Positions 28,356-36,473 of a stretch of 64,000 nt of DNA are shown here, in pieces. The notes below the pieces were generated by a model. The model had not been told where the DNA came from. It saw only the letters and a program-made list of their open reading frames with translations, and did no database searches. Both the position numbers and the translations under genes were made by a program. Source of the stretch: Stygiobacter sp. (GTDB lineage Bacteria > Pseudomonadota > Alphaproteobacteria > Rhodospirillales > Magnetospirillaceae). Numbering within the stretch: position 1 is the first letter of the stretch; every line of letters begins with the position of its first letter. The stretch spans positions 1 to 64,000 of the forward strand of contig VBWB01000014.1 in assembly GCA_006218045.1 (NCBI GenBank), in the 5' to 3' direction.

Positions 28356-28786
28356 TGGATTTTCGTCGCCTCCGCCCGTGGGTCCTGACCGCGTCGCTGC
28401 TGGCCAACGGCTTTTTGGCCGGCGTGCTGGTGGTCGACCGCCCGCCGCCGCCCGGCCCGCCCAAGCCCGGCGACATCGTCGAACGAATGGCCGCCGCCTT
28501 GTCCGCCGACGACGCCCGCATGCTGCGCCAAGCCGCCGCCGACCAGGGTTTGCACGATGTCGACCGCGACCAGTCAGAGCAGCACCAGCGCATCGGCACG
28601 CTGATGCGAGCCGAGCCTTTCGACGCCGAGGCCTTCCGTCAGGCGGTCACCGAGTTGGCCAGCCGCCGCGAACAGGCCGGCGACCGCATCGGCAAGGCCC
28701 TGATTCAGGCCATTCCGCAAATGTCCGCCGCCGGTCGCCAAGCCTTGTCGCGCCTGGGGCCGCCGCCGCCCAAACGCTCGGACTAG
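28352..28786 (+). CDS. Periplasmic metal-sensor-like protein (Spy/CnrX type)
   Basis: A protein of 144 residues with an N-terminal membrane anchor (PWVLTASLLANGFLAGVLVV) and a helical periplasmic part. The helices (DIVERMAAALSADDARMLRQ; EAFRQAVTELASRREQAGDR) follow the pattern of the heavy-metal-resistance family that includes CnrX and Spy/CpxP. His residues lie in GLHDVDRDQSEQHQR. It ends with SRLGPPPPKRSD. With the two preceding genes it makes a set like the CnrH-CnrY-CnrX system. I see no metal efflux genes next to it, so the signal is unknown. Confidence 0.72.
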   Translation: MMDFRRLRPWVLTASLLANGFLAGVLVVDRPPPPGPPKPGDIVERMAAALSADDARMLRQAAADQGLHDVDRDQSEQHQRIGTLMRAEPFDAEAFRQAVTELASRREQAGDRIGKALIQAIPQMSAAGRQALSRLGPPPPKRSD

Positions 28787-28920
28787 GCAATTATTGCCGC
28801 CCACCCGGCAGAACTTGCCGACTAACCATTTGAATTATCTTGCTTTTTCTTCGCCTGGATTAGCATAGGACCGCGTGTAACTCAGTATCGATGCCCCTTT
28901 TCCATGCCGGGATTCAGACC

Positions 28921-29532
28921 ATGATGATCCAGCGCCTGACCACTTCCAGCAGTTCCGCCGCCGCCTTGGCCGGCCTGGATGACGAAACCCTGCTGGCGCG
29001 GATGAAGGATGACGACGCCGCCGCCTATCGGCTGCTGGTGGAACGCCATGTGGACCGCGCCTATGCCATCGCGCTTAGGGTCTTAGGCAATGTGGCCGAT
29101 GCCGAGGACGTGGCGCAGGAATGTCTGGTCAAGGTGTGGACCCACCGCCAGTCCTGGCAGGACGGCAAGGCCAGGTTTTCCACTTGGCTCTATCGGGTGG
29201 TGGTCAACCGCTGCATCGATCTGCGCCGCCGCCCGGCGACCGAGTGCCTGGACGACGTCCCCGAACCCATGGACGACGAGGCCGATTCGGTCACCCGCAT
29301 CCACCGCACCCAGGTGTTCGGACGGCTGGAACAGGCCATGGGCAAGCTGCCCGACCAACAGCGTCTGGCGTTGACGCTGTCTTATTTCGACGACCTGGGC
29401 AACGCCGAGATCGCCGAGATCATGAGCACCACCATCAGCGCGGTGGAAAGCCTGCTGAAGCGGGGCCGCCAGACCCTGCGCGACCGCCTGCGCCGGTCCG
29501 AACACGACTGCCTCCAGGCCCTGGCGGAATAA
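28921..29532 (+). CDS. ECF-type RNA polymerase sigma factor (paralogue of 27457)
   Basis: A sigma factor of 203 residues (213 if translation starts at 28891). Region 2 is VERHVDRAYAIALRVLGNVA and DAEDVAQECLVKVWTHRQSW; region 4 is KLPDQQRLALTLSYFDDLGN and AEIMSTTISAVESLLKRGRQ. It shares long stretches with the sigma factor 1.5 kb upstream, so the pair arose by duplication. No anti-sigma gene follows; the next gene is flagellin. The intergenic region 28787-28920 is AT-rich and should contain its promoter, but I could not assign elements. Confidence 0.9.
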   Translation: MMIQRLTTSSSSAAALAGLDDETLLARMKDDDAAAYRLLVERHVDRAYAIALRVLGNVADAEDVAQECLVKVWTHRQSWQDGKARFSTWLYRVVVNRCIDLRRRPATECLDDVPEPMDDEADSVTRIHRTQVFGRLEQAMGKLPDQQRLALTLSYFDDLGNAEIAEIMSTTISAVESLLKRGRQTLRDRLRRSEHDCLQALAE

Positions 29533-29625
29533 AGATTCTCCGCCTGACCGGCACCGCTGATCCGTTCCAGTTATGAACCGCCCGGAAAAGCCGGGACACA
29601 TACGGGATCAGAAGGAGACACCACC

Positions 29626-30846
29626 ATGCCGGTCATCGCCACCAACACCGCCGCCAACTCGGCCCTGCGTTACCTGAACCTGAATTCCGAGACCCAGTCC
29701 TCCAGCCTGTCCAAGCTGGCCTCGGGCTCGCGCATCACCAAGGCCTCCGACGACGCCGCCGGCTTGGCCATCGGCACCCGCATCCAGTCCGACGTCACCG
29801 TGTTGAGCCAGGCGGCCACCAATGCCAGCCAAGCCACCGCCATCCTGCAAACCGCCGATGGCGGCCTCGCCCGCATTTCCGACATTCTCCAGCGCATGAA
29901 GTCGCTGGCCACCCAATCGGATTCCGGCTCGGTCACCGACAGCGAACGCACCTATATCGACGCCGAATATCAGGAATTGCTGGACGAAATCGACGGTATC
30001 GCCGAATCGACCCGCTATAACGGCGTGTCGCTGTTGGACGGCACCGGTCAGTACGCCTCGACCTCGGCCAATGCCACCGTCTCGTCCAACTGGATGACCG
30101 ATTCCCAGTACGCCGACATCACCACCATCGCCGATGCCGATGCCTTCACCATCACCACCTCGGACGGCAACACCGTCAGCTACGCCATCTCGGACGCCTA
30201 TGACGGCACCGCCGGTTCGGTGTCGCTGGAAGACGTCGCCGCCTCGATCAATGCCGGCGACACCACCACGCCGGAAGCCGCCAACGTCACCGCCACCGTC
30301 GAAACCGACAGCGACGGTCGCAAGCGTCTGGTGCTGACCGGTGTCGACGGCGCCACCGTCACCGCCATGGACGACACGGGCACCGGCACCGCCCTGCAAA
30401 GCCTGGGCATGCTGGCCGCCGATGGCACCACCATCGTCGGCGGTTCCAAGTCGGGCGTCGATTTCATGGTCGGCACCGCCTCCACCGATACCATCAACCT
30501 GTCCATCGACGATGTCGATGCCACTGCCCTGGGCCTGTCCACCAGCTCGGTCAGCACCCAGACCAACGCCCAAAGCGCCCTGACCGCGCTGGATAGCGCC
30601 ATCACCGCGGTGATCCAGGCCCGCGCCGAAGTGGGTGCGACCATGTCGCGCTTCGAGTTCCGTTCGGAAACCATCGACACCACCTCGGAAAACCTGCAAT
30701 CGGCGCAATCGGCGATCATGGACGCCGACGTGGCGGCGGAAAAGTCGACCCTGTCTTCGGCCGACGTCAAGACCCAGGCGGCCATCGCCGCTTTGTCGCA
30801 GGCCAACCAGATGCCGCAGAACCTGCTGAGCCTGCTGAAAAGCTAA
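29626..30846 (+). CDS. fliC: Flagellin
   Basis: The filament subunit, 406 residues. The conserved N-terminal D0/D1 helices (VIATNTAANSALRYLNLNSE; LASGSRITKASDDAAGLAIG) and C-terminal helix (QSAIMDADVAAEKSTLSSAD, then ANQMPQNLLSLLKS) are clear. Between them is a Thr/Ala/Asp-rich variable surface region. A strong ribosome site (GAAGGAGA) precedes the ATG. The leader from 29533 contains a small CCCGG-AAAAG-CCGGG hairpin. A terminator follows at 30884. The first gene of the flagellar block, it is probably transcribed on its own at high level. Confidence 0.96.
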   Translation: MPVIATNTAANSALRYLNLNSETQSSSLSKLASGSRITKASDDAAGLAIGTRIQSDVTVLSQAATNASQATAILQTADGGLARISDILQRMKSLATQSDSGSVTDSERTYIDAEYQELLDEIDGIAESTRYNGVSLLDGTGQYASTSANATVSSNWMTDSQYADITTIADADAFTITTSDGNTVSYAISDAYDGTAGSVSLEDVAASINAGDTTTPEAANVTATVETDSDGRKRLVLTGVDGATVTAMDDTGTGTALQSLGMLAADGTTIVGGSKSGVDFMVGTASTDTINLSIDDVDATALGLSTSSVSTQTNAQSALTALDSAITAVIQARAEVGATMSRFEFRSETIDTTSENLQSAQSAIMDADVAAEKSTLSSADVKTQAAIAALSQANQMPQNLLSLLKS

Positions 30847-30883
30847 ACCGGCTTCCCATGCCCCCTAGCCGGTTTGGGCCGGA

Positions 30884-30918
30884 GGGGCGGGATTTTCACC
30901 GATCCCGCCCCTTCTTTT
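30884..30918 (+). terminator. Intrinsic terminator of flagellin gene
   Basis: A perfect 10-bp stem (GGGGCGGGAT, 30884-30893, with ATCCCGCCCC, 30902-30911), 8-base loop and TTCTTTT tail. It is 37 bases past the flagellin stop. A smaller AACCGGC/GCCGGTT hairpin precedes it. Confidence 0.9.
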
Positions 30919-30979
30919 CACCAAGCCCGAGCGGCGTTTGAGCCGCCCGTCCCGGGCCACTTTCATAGCGAGTCCCGCC

Positions 30980-32638
30980 ATGACCGACGCCGTCAGTTCG
31001 AGCACCACTACCACCACGTCCTCGGTCAGCTATTCGCAGAACCGCAACGAATTCGACACCGATGCGCTGGTCGAAGCCGCCGTCTCGGCCAAGCTGGCCC
31101 GCGCCGACAGCCTGGAAACCAAGGTCACCGCCAACGAGACCAAGATCGCCGCCTATGAGGAAATGCAGACCCTGCTGCTGGCCATGCAAGACAGCCTACA
31201 GGCGTTGCGCGCCGATCCATCATCGTCGGGCCAGGAAGACGATGTCTTCCTCAACCGCACCGGTTATCTCAGCTCCGGCACCAGCACCTCCGCCGACACC
31301 CTGTTGTCGGTGACGGTCGAGGACGGCACCGAACTGGGTAGCCACGAAATCGAAATCATCCAGGTGGCCAAGGCCGAGCGCCTGGGCGGAACCAGCCAAA
31401 GCAGCCGCAGCGACGCCGCCGACATGGCGGGCGACTTCACCCTCGGCGGCACCGCCTTCACCGTCACCGCCGACATGTCGCTGGACGACATCGTCGATAC
31501 CATCAACACCGAGTCCACCAATACCGGGGTCAAGGCCTCGGTCATCAAGGTGTCCGACACCGAATACATGATGGTGCTGACCGCCACCGGGACCAATGCC
31601 GAGATCACCCTGGCCGATACCAGCGGCACGGTGTTGCAGGATCTGGGGCTGATCGACGGAAACGGCGACAAGGTGGACATCCTGCAAGCCGCCCAACCGG
31701 CCCAGGTCAAGATCGACGGCGTCACCATCGAGCGTGACGACAACGAAATCGACGACGCCATCGACGGCATCACCCTGACCCTCTACAAGGCGGAAAGCGG
31801 CAACACCCTGACGCTCGAGGTGGACAATTCGCTGTCCGACATCAAGGAACAGGTGGAAAGCCTGGTCGAGACCTATAACGCGCTCAGGGATTTCGTCCTG
31901 CTCAACCAGACCACCGCCAGCGACGGCAGCGCCGACGAAAGCGCGGTGTTGTTCGGCGATTCCATCCTGCGCACCGTTTCCACCCAATTGCAGGAGGCGC
32001 TGACCGCGTCCATCGACGAGGCCTCGCTGGCCAGTCTGGGCCTGTCCTTCGATGAACAGAACTATCTGGAAATCGATGAAGACGCCCTGGACGACGCCCT
32101 GCTCAACGACCTCGACGCCATCCAAGGCCTGTTCAGCTTCCAGGCCGAGACCTCCAGCGGCAATCTTTCCCTGCTGCGCCATGGCGACGGGCCGGAAAGT
32201 GCCGATTTCACCTTGGACATCACCGTCACCGACGGCGCAATCAGCGCGGTTTCGGTGGGCGGCGACACCACGGCGTTCACCGTGGAGGGGTCGCGCATCA
32301 TCGGCGCCGAAGGCAGCATCTACGACGGCTTGACCTTCGTCTTCACCGGCAGCGCCAGCCAATCCATCGACGTCTCCGTCAGCCAGGGCATCGCCGATCG
32401 CATGTGGCAGGCGGTGGAGGAGGTCGCCGACGAATATGACGGCCAGTTGGCCGAGCAGATCACCACGCTGGAAGACAGCAACAGCGATCTGGAAGACCGC
32501 ATCACCACCATCGAAGCCAACGCCGAGACCTATCGCAGCTATCTGTTGGACAAGTACGCCCGTATCGAGGCCAAGCTGGCCGAGGCGCAATCGGTCCTGG
32601 ATCTGCTGGAGGCCATGACCAACAGCGAGGATAACTGA
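30980..32638 (+). CDS. fliD: Flagellar hook-associated protein 2 (filament cap)
   Basis: The cap protein of 552 residues under which flagellin assembles. The N-terminus has a Ser/Thr-rich stretch, then NEFDTDALVEAAVSAKLARAD and a coiled coil, typical of FliD_N. The central part has the strands of the cap domain, and the C-terminus (LEDRITTIEANAETYRSYLL ... DKYARIEAKLAEAQSVLDLL) is the FliD_C coiled coil. The start at 30980 is chosen because it gives the normal N-terminus. The ribosome site there is weak, which may keep cap protein low relative to flagellin. The fliS start follows after 1 base. Confidence 0.93.
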   Translation: MTDAVSSSTTTTTSSVSYSQNRNEFDTDALVEAAVSAKLARADSLETKVTANETKIAAYEEMQTLLLAMQDSLQALRADPSSSGQEDDVFLNRTGYLSSGTSTSADTLLSVTVEDGTELGSHEIEIIQVAKAERLGGTSQSSRSDAADMAGDFTLGGTAFTVTADMSLDDIVDTINTESTNTGVKASVIKVSDTEYMMVLTATGTNAEITLADTSGTVLQDLGLIDGNGDKVDILQAAQPAQVKIDGVTIERDDNEIDDAIDGITLTLYKAESGNTLTLEVDNSLSDIKEQVESLVETYNALRDFVLLNQTTASDGSADESAVLFGDSILRTVSTQLQEALTASIDEASLASLGLSFDEQNYLEIDEDALDDALLNDLDAIQGLFSFQAETSSGNLSLLRHGDGPESADFTLDITVTDGAISAVSVGGDTTAFTVEGSRIIGAEGSIYDGLTFVFTGSASQSIDVSVSQGIADRMWQAVEEVADEYDGQLAEQITTLEDSNSDLEDRITTIEANAETYRSYLLDKYARIEAKLAEAQSVLDLLEAMTNSEDN

Positions 32639-32639
32639 C

Positions 32640-33020
32640 ATGACCCTTTCCAAGCACGCCATCGCCGCCTATCAGACCGCCGTCATGACCACGCCGCCCC
32701 TGCAAGCGGTGGTGCTGCTGTACGACGGCATCCTGGTGCGCATCCACAACGCGGGCGTCGCCGCGGCCCAGGGCGACTACACCCGGCAATATCAGGAAGT
32801 CAGCCGCGCCATCGAAATCCTGCGCGGCTTGCTGGCCGCCCTGGACCTGCACGCCGGCGGCAAGGTCGCCGCCAATCTGGCGGAAACCTATCGCGCCAAC
32901 ATGCGCGCCTTGCTGGCCACCGTCGGCCGCAAGGAGGGTGAAGCCGCCTGCCGCCGCATCGGCGAAGGCCTCAGAACCCTGCGCAACGCCTGGGCCGAGA
33001 TCGCCGGCATGCCGGTCTAG
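32640..33020 (+). CDS. fliS: Flagellin export chaperone FliS
   Basis: A cytoplasmic helical protein of 126 residues that binds the flagellin C-terminus before export. It shows the family start (AIAAYQTAVMTTPPLQAVVL) and the LLYDGILVRIHNAG helix, with the usual length. It is 1 base after fliD, the common fliD-fliS pair. Confidence 0.92.
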   Translation: MTLSKHAIAAYQTAVMTTPPLQAVVLLYDGILVRIHNAGVAAAQGDYTRQYQEVSRAIEILRGLLAALDLHAGGKVAANLAETYRANMRALLATVGRKEGEAACRRIGEGLRTLRNAWAEIAGMPV

Positions 33021-33110
33021 ACCTTGTTGTCGGCGGTCTGAATCGTATAAGCTTGTGGGGCTGTCCAAAGGACGGCATTTCCGTAACGCCATCGAAGAAA
33101 CCGAGGCGAC

Positions 33111-33362
33111 ATGAGCAAGATCAGCCTTTCCGTCGGCGTATTCGCCGATCTGCTTGACCAATGGGGCCCCGATTTGGCCCGCTGGCCGCAACAAGAACGC
33201 GCCGACGTCGAAGCCCTGCTGGGCACCTCCCCCGAAGCCGCCACCCTGCTGGCCGAAGCCCTGGCCCTGAATGACGCCCTGCGCGACAGCCAGCCCAAGG
33301 CCCCCGCCGGCCTGGCCGACCGCATCCTGGCCGCGTCTGGGGCGGGCAAGCCCAAGGGCTAG
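33111..33362 (+). CDS. Small conserved-looking protein in the flagellar block
   Basis: A protein of 83 residues, helical, with no signal or membrane part (VFADLLDQWGPDLARWPQQE; AALLAEAL-like helices; ending ASGAGKPKG). The DLLDxxGPDLxRWP pattern recurs in small proteins of related alphaproteobacteria, but no function is known to me. It lies between fliS and a repeat element that is followed by flgD, and could be a regulator or chaperone. I see no direct evidence of function. Confidence 0.65.
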   Translation: MSKISLSVGVFADLLDQWGPDLARWPQQERADVEALLGTSPEAATLLAEALALNDALRDSQPKAPAGLADRILAASGAGKPKG

Positions 33363-33370
33363 GATAGAAA

Positions 33371-33468
33371 AACCACAGAGACACAGAGGCACAGAGATGA
33401 CTTTCCCGAGGTAAGGCCGGTGCGCCCGATCCGGGGAAATTTCTCTGTGTCTCCGTGTCTCTGTGGCT
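33371..33468. repeat. Long inverted repeat of the ACCACAGAG family, copy 2
   Basis: The arms 33371-33397 and 33442-33468 pair at 24 of 27 positions. The same units are used as in the copy at 6443-6541, but the order of the GCACAGAG and ACACAGAG units is swapped. The loop contains a smaller TTTCCC/GGGAAA hairpin. The rest of the gap before flgD (33469-33643) is AT-rich and probably contains the flgDE promoter; I could not assign a sigma-54 or sigma-28 site. Confidence 0.85.
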
Positions 33469-33643
33469 TTAAAATTTGTCCGCCTGAAATGAACTCTCCC
33501 CGCGTATAAGCAGTGATGCAGTTCTTATCCCAATCACACATCCATCCATAAAAATAAAATCGCCTGAACCATCCGGGCGCATTCGTAGAAGAAGGCAAGA
33601 GCGGCCCATACGCCGCACATGAATTCTTCAGGAGTGCGCCCGG

Positions 33644-34306
33644 ATGGTCACCTCTATTACTTCAGCCAGCACGACGACGACAAGTTCGTCCACCAGCACA
33701 TCGACGCTTTCCGCCGATTACGACATGTTCATCCAGTTGCTGTGCGCGCAGTTGGAGAATCAGGATCCGCTGGATCCCACCGACGCCACCGAGTTCACCA
33801 ATCAGTTGGTCCAGTATGCCAACCTGGAACAGCAGATGGCCACCAACGACAAGTTGGATGAGGTGCTGTCGTCCATCGACCTGATGTCCATGAGCTCGGG
33901 CGTCGGCTATATGGGCCACACCGTCGAGGCCGAGGGCGACACCATCAGCGTCCAGGACGACGGCACCGTCGATGCCGCCTGGGTCTACAGCCTGGATTCC
34001 GCCGCCACCGACGTCACCCTGACCGTCACCGACGAAGACGGCAACGTGGTGTGGGAAGGCAGCGGCGACGCCGCCAAGGGCCGCAACGACTTCACCTGGG
34101 ACGGCAAGGACAGCGACGGCAACACCGTCGAGGGCGGCGCCTACACCCTGAGCGTGGAAGCCACCGATGCCGACGGCGCCGCCATCGGCAGCACCACCTA
34201 TGTCAGCGGCAAGGTGACCGGGGTCACCTCTTCCGATGGCACCACCATCCTGGAACTGGGCGAGATGGGCATCACCCTTGATGCCATTACCCGCCTGGCC
34301 TCCTGA
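33644..34306 (+). CDS. flgD: Flagellar hook-capping protein FlgD
   Basis: The scaffold for hook assembly, 220 residues. The N-terminal motif (YDMFIQLLCAQLENQDPLDP, then TEFTNQLVQYANLEQQ) is diagnostic. The C-terminal half carries the FlgD Ig-like/Tudor region (GRNDFTWDGKDSDGNTVEGG). A poly Ser/Thr stretch at the start is low complexity. The ribosome site CAGGAGTG precedes the ATG. flgE follows after 14 bases. Confidence 0.95.
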   Translation: MVTSITSASTTTTSSSTSTSTLSADYDMFIQLLCAQLENQDPLDPTDATEFTNQLVQYANLEQQMATNDKLDEVLSSIDLMSMSSGVGYMGHTVEAEGDTISVQDDGTVDAAWVYSLDSAATDVTLTVTDEDGNVVWEGSGDAAKGRNDFTWDGKDSDGNTVEGGAYTLSVEATDADGAAIGSTTYVSGKVTGVTSSDGTTILELGEMGITLDAITRLAS

Positions 34307-34320
34307 CGGGGAGAACGATC

Positions 34321-35613
34321 ATGAGCCTGATGGGAGCCATGAATTCCGCCGTCACCGCGCTCAAGGCGCAAAGCACGGCATTGTCGATCATCTCGGACAA
34401 TCTGTCCAATTCCTCCACCACCGGCTACAAGGCCAACACCACCAGCTTCAAGACCCTGGTCACCCAATCCTACAGCTCGACCTCCTATGCCTCGGGCGGC
34501 GTCACCGCCTCGGTGCGGCAGAACGTGGCGGCCCAGGGCGTGATCAGCGGCACCTCCAATACCACCGATCTGGCCCTGGATGGCGACGGCTTCTTCGTCG
34601 TCAGCTACGGCGCCACCGGCGAGGAAACCTTCTTCACCCGCGATGGCGAGTTCGAGATCGATTCCGCCGGTTTCATGTGCCTGGGCAATTACTATCTGCA
34701 AGGCTGGGAAACCGATTCCGCCGGCAACGTCATCGCCGGCTCGACCAATTCGTCGTCGACGCTGTCGGCCATCAACGTCAATCGCTTCACCGGCACCGCC
34801 GAGGCCACCTCGGCCGAGACCATCCAGGCCAATTTGCCCGCCGACGCGGCAGTCGGCGATGAAGTCAACGCCACCATGGAAGTGTTCGATTCGCTCGGCG
34901 TGTCGCACACGGTGACCATGACCTACACCAAGACCGCCGCCAATGAATGGGAACTGGCTTTCGACGATCCGGTGCTCAGTTCCGACACCGCCACCACCTC
35001 GGGCACCATCACCGGCGGGCCGTTCACCCTGAGCTTCACCGACGGCGTGCTGGACGGCATCACCGATTCCACCGGCACCGCCACCGACCTGGAAGTGGGC
35101 ATCACCGGCTTCACCACCGGCGCCTCGGACATCGCTGAAATCACCATCGATATCGGCCAGGACAGCACCGGCACCGGGTCGCTGACCCAGTATTCGTCCA
35201 ACAGCGACGACCCCGACATTTCCATCACCTCGATCACTGGCAACGGTGTCGAATACGGCGCCCTGTCCTCGGTCGAAGTCGATAAGAAAGGGGTGATCTG
35301 GGCCCATTTCGACAACGGCCAGGACATCGCCATCTACAAGGTCGCGGTGGCCGATTTCACCAATGCCAACGGCCTGGAGAACCAGGGTTACGGCGTCTAT
35401 CAGCAGACTTCGGCCTCGGGCGATTTCACCCTGCACGAAGCCGGCGAGGACGGTGTCGCCACCATCACCCCCAGCGCCCTGGAAAGCTCGACCGTCGACA
35501 CCTCGGACGAATTCACCCGCATGATCGTGGCACAGCAGGCCTATTCCGCCGCGTCGCAGGTGATCAGCACCGCCTCCGACATGTTCGACGACCTGATGGC
35601 CGCCGTCCGCTGA
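34321..35613 (+). CDS. flgE: Flagellar hook protein FlgE
   Basis: The hook subunit, 430 residues. It has the N-terminal rod/hook motif (NSAVTALKAQSTALSIISDN, then LSNSSTTGYKA), the repeated DLALDGDGFFVVSYG segment, the FlgE D2 region and the C-terminal helix (TRMIVAQQAYSAASQVISTA). GGGGAG precedes the start. It forms a unit with flgD. Confidence 0.95.
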   Translation: MSLMGAMNSAVTALKAQSTALSIISDNLSNSSTTGYKANTTSFKTLVTQSYSSTSYASGGVTASVRQNVAAQGVISGTSNTTDLALDGDGFFVVSYGATGEETFFTRDGEFEIDSAGFMCLGNYYLQGWETDSAGNVIAGSTNSSSTLSAINVNRFTGTAEATSAETIQANLPADAAVGDEVNATMEVFDSLGVSHTVTMTYTKTAANEWELAFDDPVLSSDTATTSGTITGGPFTLSFTDGVLDGITDSTGTATDLEVGITGFTTGASDIAEITIDIGQDSTGTGSLTQYSSNSDDPDISITSITGNGVEYGALSSVEVDKKGVIWAHFDNGQDIAIYKVAVADFTNANGLENQGYGVYQQTSASGDFTLHEAGEDGVATITPSALESSTVDTSDEFTRMIVAQQAYSAASQVISTASDMFDDLMAAVR

Positions 35614-35633
35614 CCGCATCAAGGGGAAAGACC

Positions 35634-35966
35634 ATGCATAGCAAGATCACCGAAACCTCGCAGGCGGAAGCCGCCGCCAGCCGCACCATCGGCCAGATCC
35701 GCCAAGACCTGGATTTGGGCGACGTCGGCGATGCCGCCGCCTTGTCCGAACGACTGGCGGCGCGGCTGGCCGGCCTGCCCGCCGATGACCGCCGCCTGTT
35801 GCGCCGTGACATGGCCGTGGCCGCCCATGACCTGGAGGCCCTGGTCGAGGCCCTGGAAAGCGAACTGGGCCTGCTGGCCGCAGACTTGAAGGCGCTCAAC
35901 CACCGCACCGGCGCCGCCCGCGCCTATGGCCAGGCCGCCACCATCCTGCCGCTTCGCCGCGCCTGA
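35634..35966 (+). CDS. Small helical protein between flgE and flgN-like gene
   Basis: A protein of 110 residues with an AAGGGGAAAG ribosome site. It is almost entirely helical with many Ala, Leu and acidic residues (LSERLAARLAGLPADDRRLL; HDLEALVEALESELGLLAAD). No membrane span. Position between hook and junction genes, with 17-20 base gaps on both sides, suggests a flagellar chaperone or assembly regulator, but I recognise no family. Confidence 0.7.
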   Translation: MHSKITETSQAEAAASRTIGQIRQDLDLGDVGDAAALSERLAARLAGLPADDRRLLRRDMAVAAHDLEALVEALESELGLLAADLKALNHRTGAARAYGQAATILPLRRA

Positions 35967-35983
35967 CCCAAAGGAGAACCGTC

Positions 35984-36451
35984 ATGCTGCCCTTCGCCCA
36001 CCAGCCCCTGCCCCTGGATGACGCTCCCGCCCGCCAACTGGCCCAGACCCTGTTGGAAACCGTGACCGAACTGGCGGAAATCATCGTCAGCGAAAACATT
36101 GCCCTGGCCCAGGGCTATCCCGCCGGGCTGGCCGCCAGCAGCGAGCGCAAGACCGAGCTGGCCGCCGAATATGCCGAATTGTGGGAAGACCTCGGTCCCG
36201 GCGGGGCCGCCGCCCTGGCCGCCGACCCGGAATTCGGCCATGCCCTGATGGAGGCGGTGCGCCAGTTGCGCCACGGCGCCCAGGAAAACATCACCCGGCT
36301 GGAAGCGGCGATGACCGCCTCGCGCCGACGGGTCGAGGCGGTGCTGGAAGCCCTGCGCCAGGATGCCCGCACCAGCGGCACCTATGGCGCCAAGGGCAAC
36401 ATCCCGCTGGAACTGCGCCTGCCGCCGGTGGGCGCCAACTTCCACGCCTGA
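35984..36451 (+). CDS. flgN: FlgN-like export chaperone for hook-junction proteins
   Basis: A protein of 155 residues, helical throughout. Its C-terminal part (ASRRRVEAVLEALRQDARTS, then GTYGAKG) resembles FlgN of alphaproteobacteria, and FlgN binds FlgK and FlgL, whose genes follow immediately. The pattern of long N-terminal helices (ARQLAQTLLETVTELAEIIV) also fits. The ribosome site is AAAGGAGAA. The assignment rests on weak sequence likeness plus position. Confidence 0.65.
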   Translation: MLPFAHQPLPLDDAPARQLAQTLLETVTELAEIIVSENIALAQGYPAGLAASSERKTELAAEYAELWEDLGPGGAAALAADPEFGHALMEAVRQLRHGAQENITRLEAAMTASRRRVEAVLEALRQDARTSGTYGAKGNIPLELRLPPVGANFHA

Positions 36452-36473
36452 CGGAAAATAGCAGGAGGCCGCC

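Noticed and set aside
33371-33468. Repeated CACAGAG units as a possible CRISPR or tandem-repeat array
   Set aside because: Units are 8 bases, contiguous and arranged as inverted arms; there are no unique spacers of uniform length and no cas genes.
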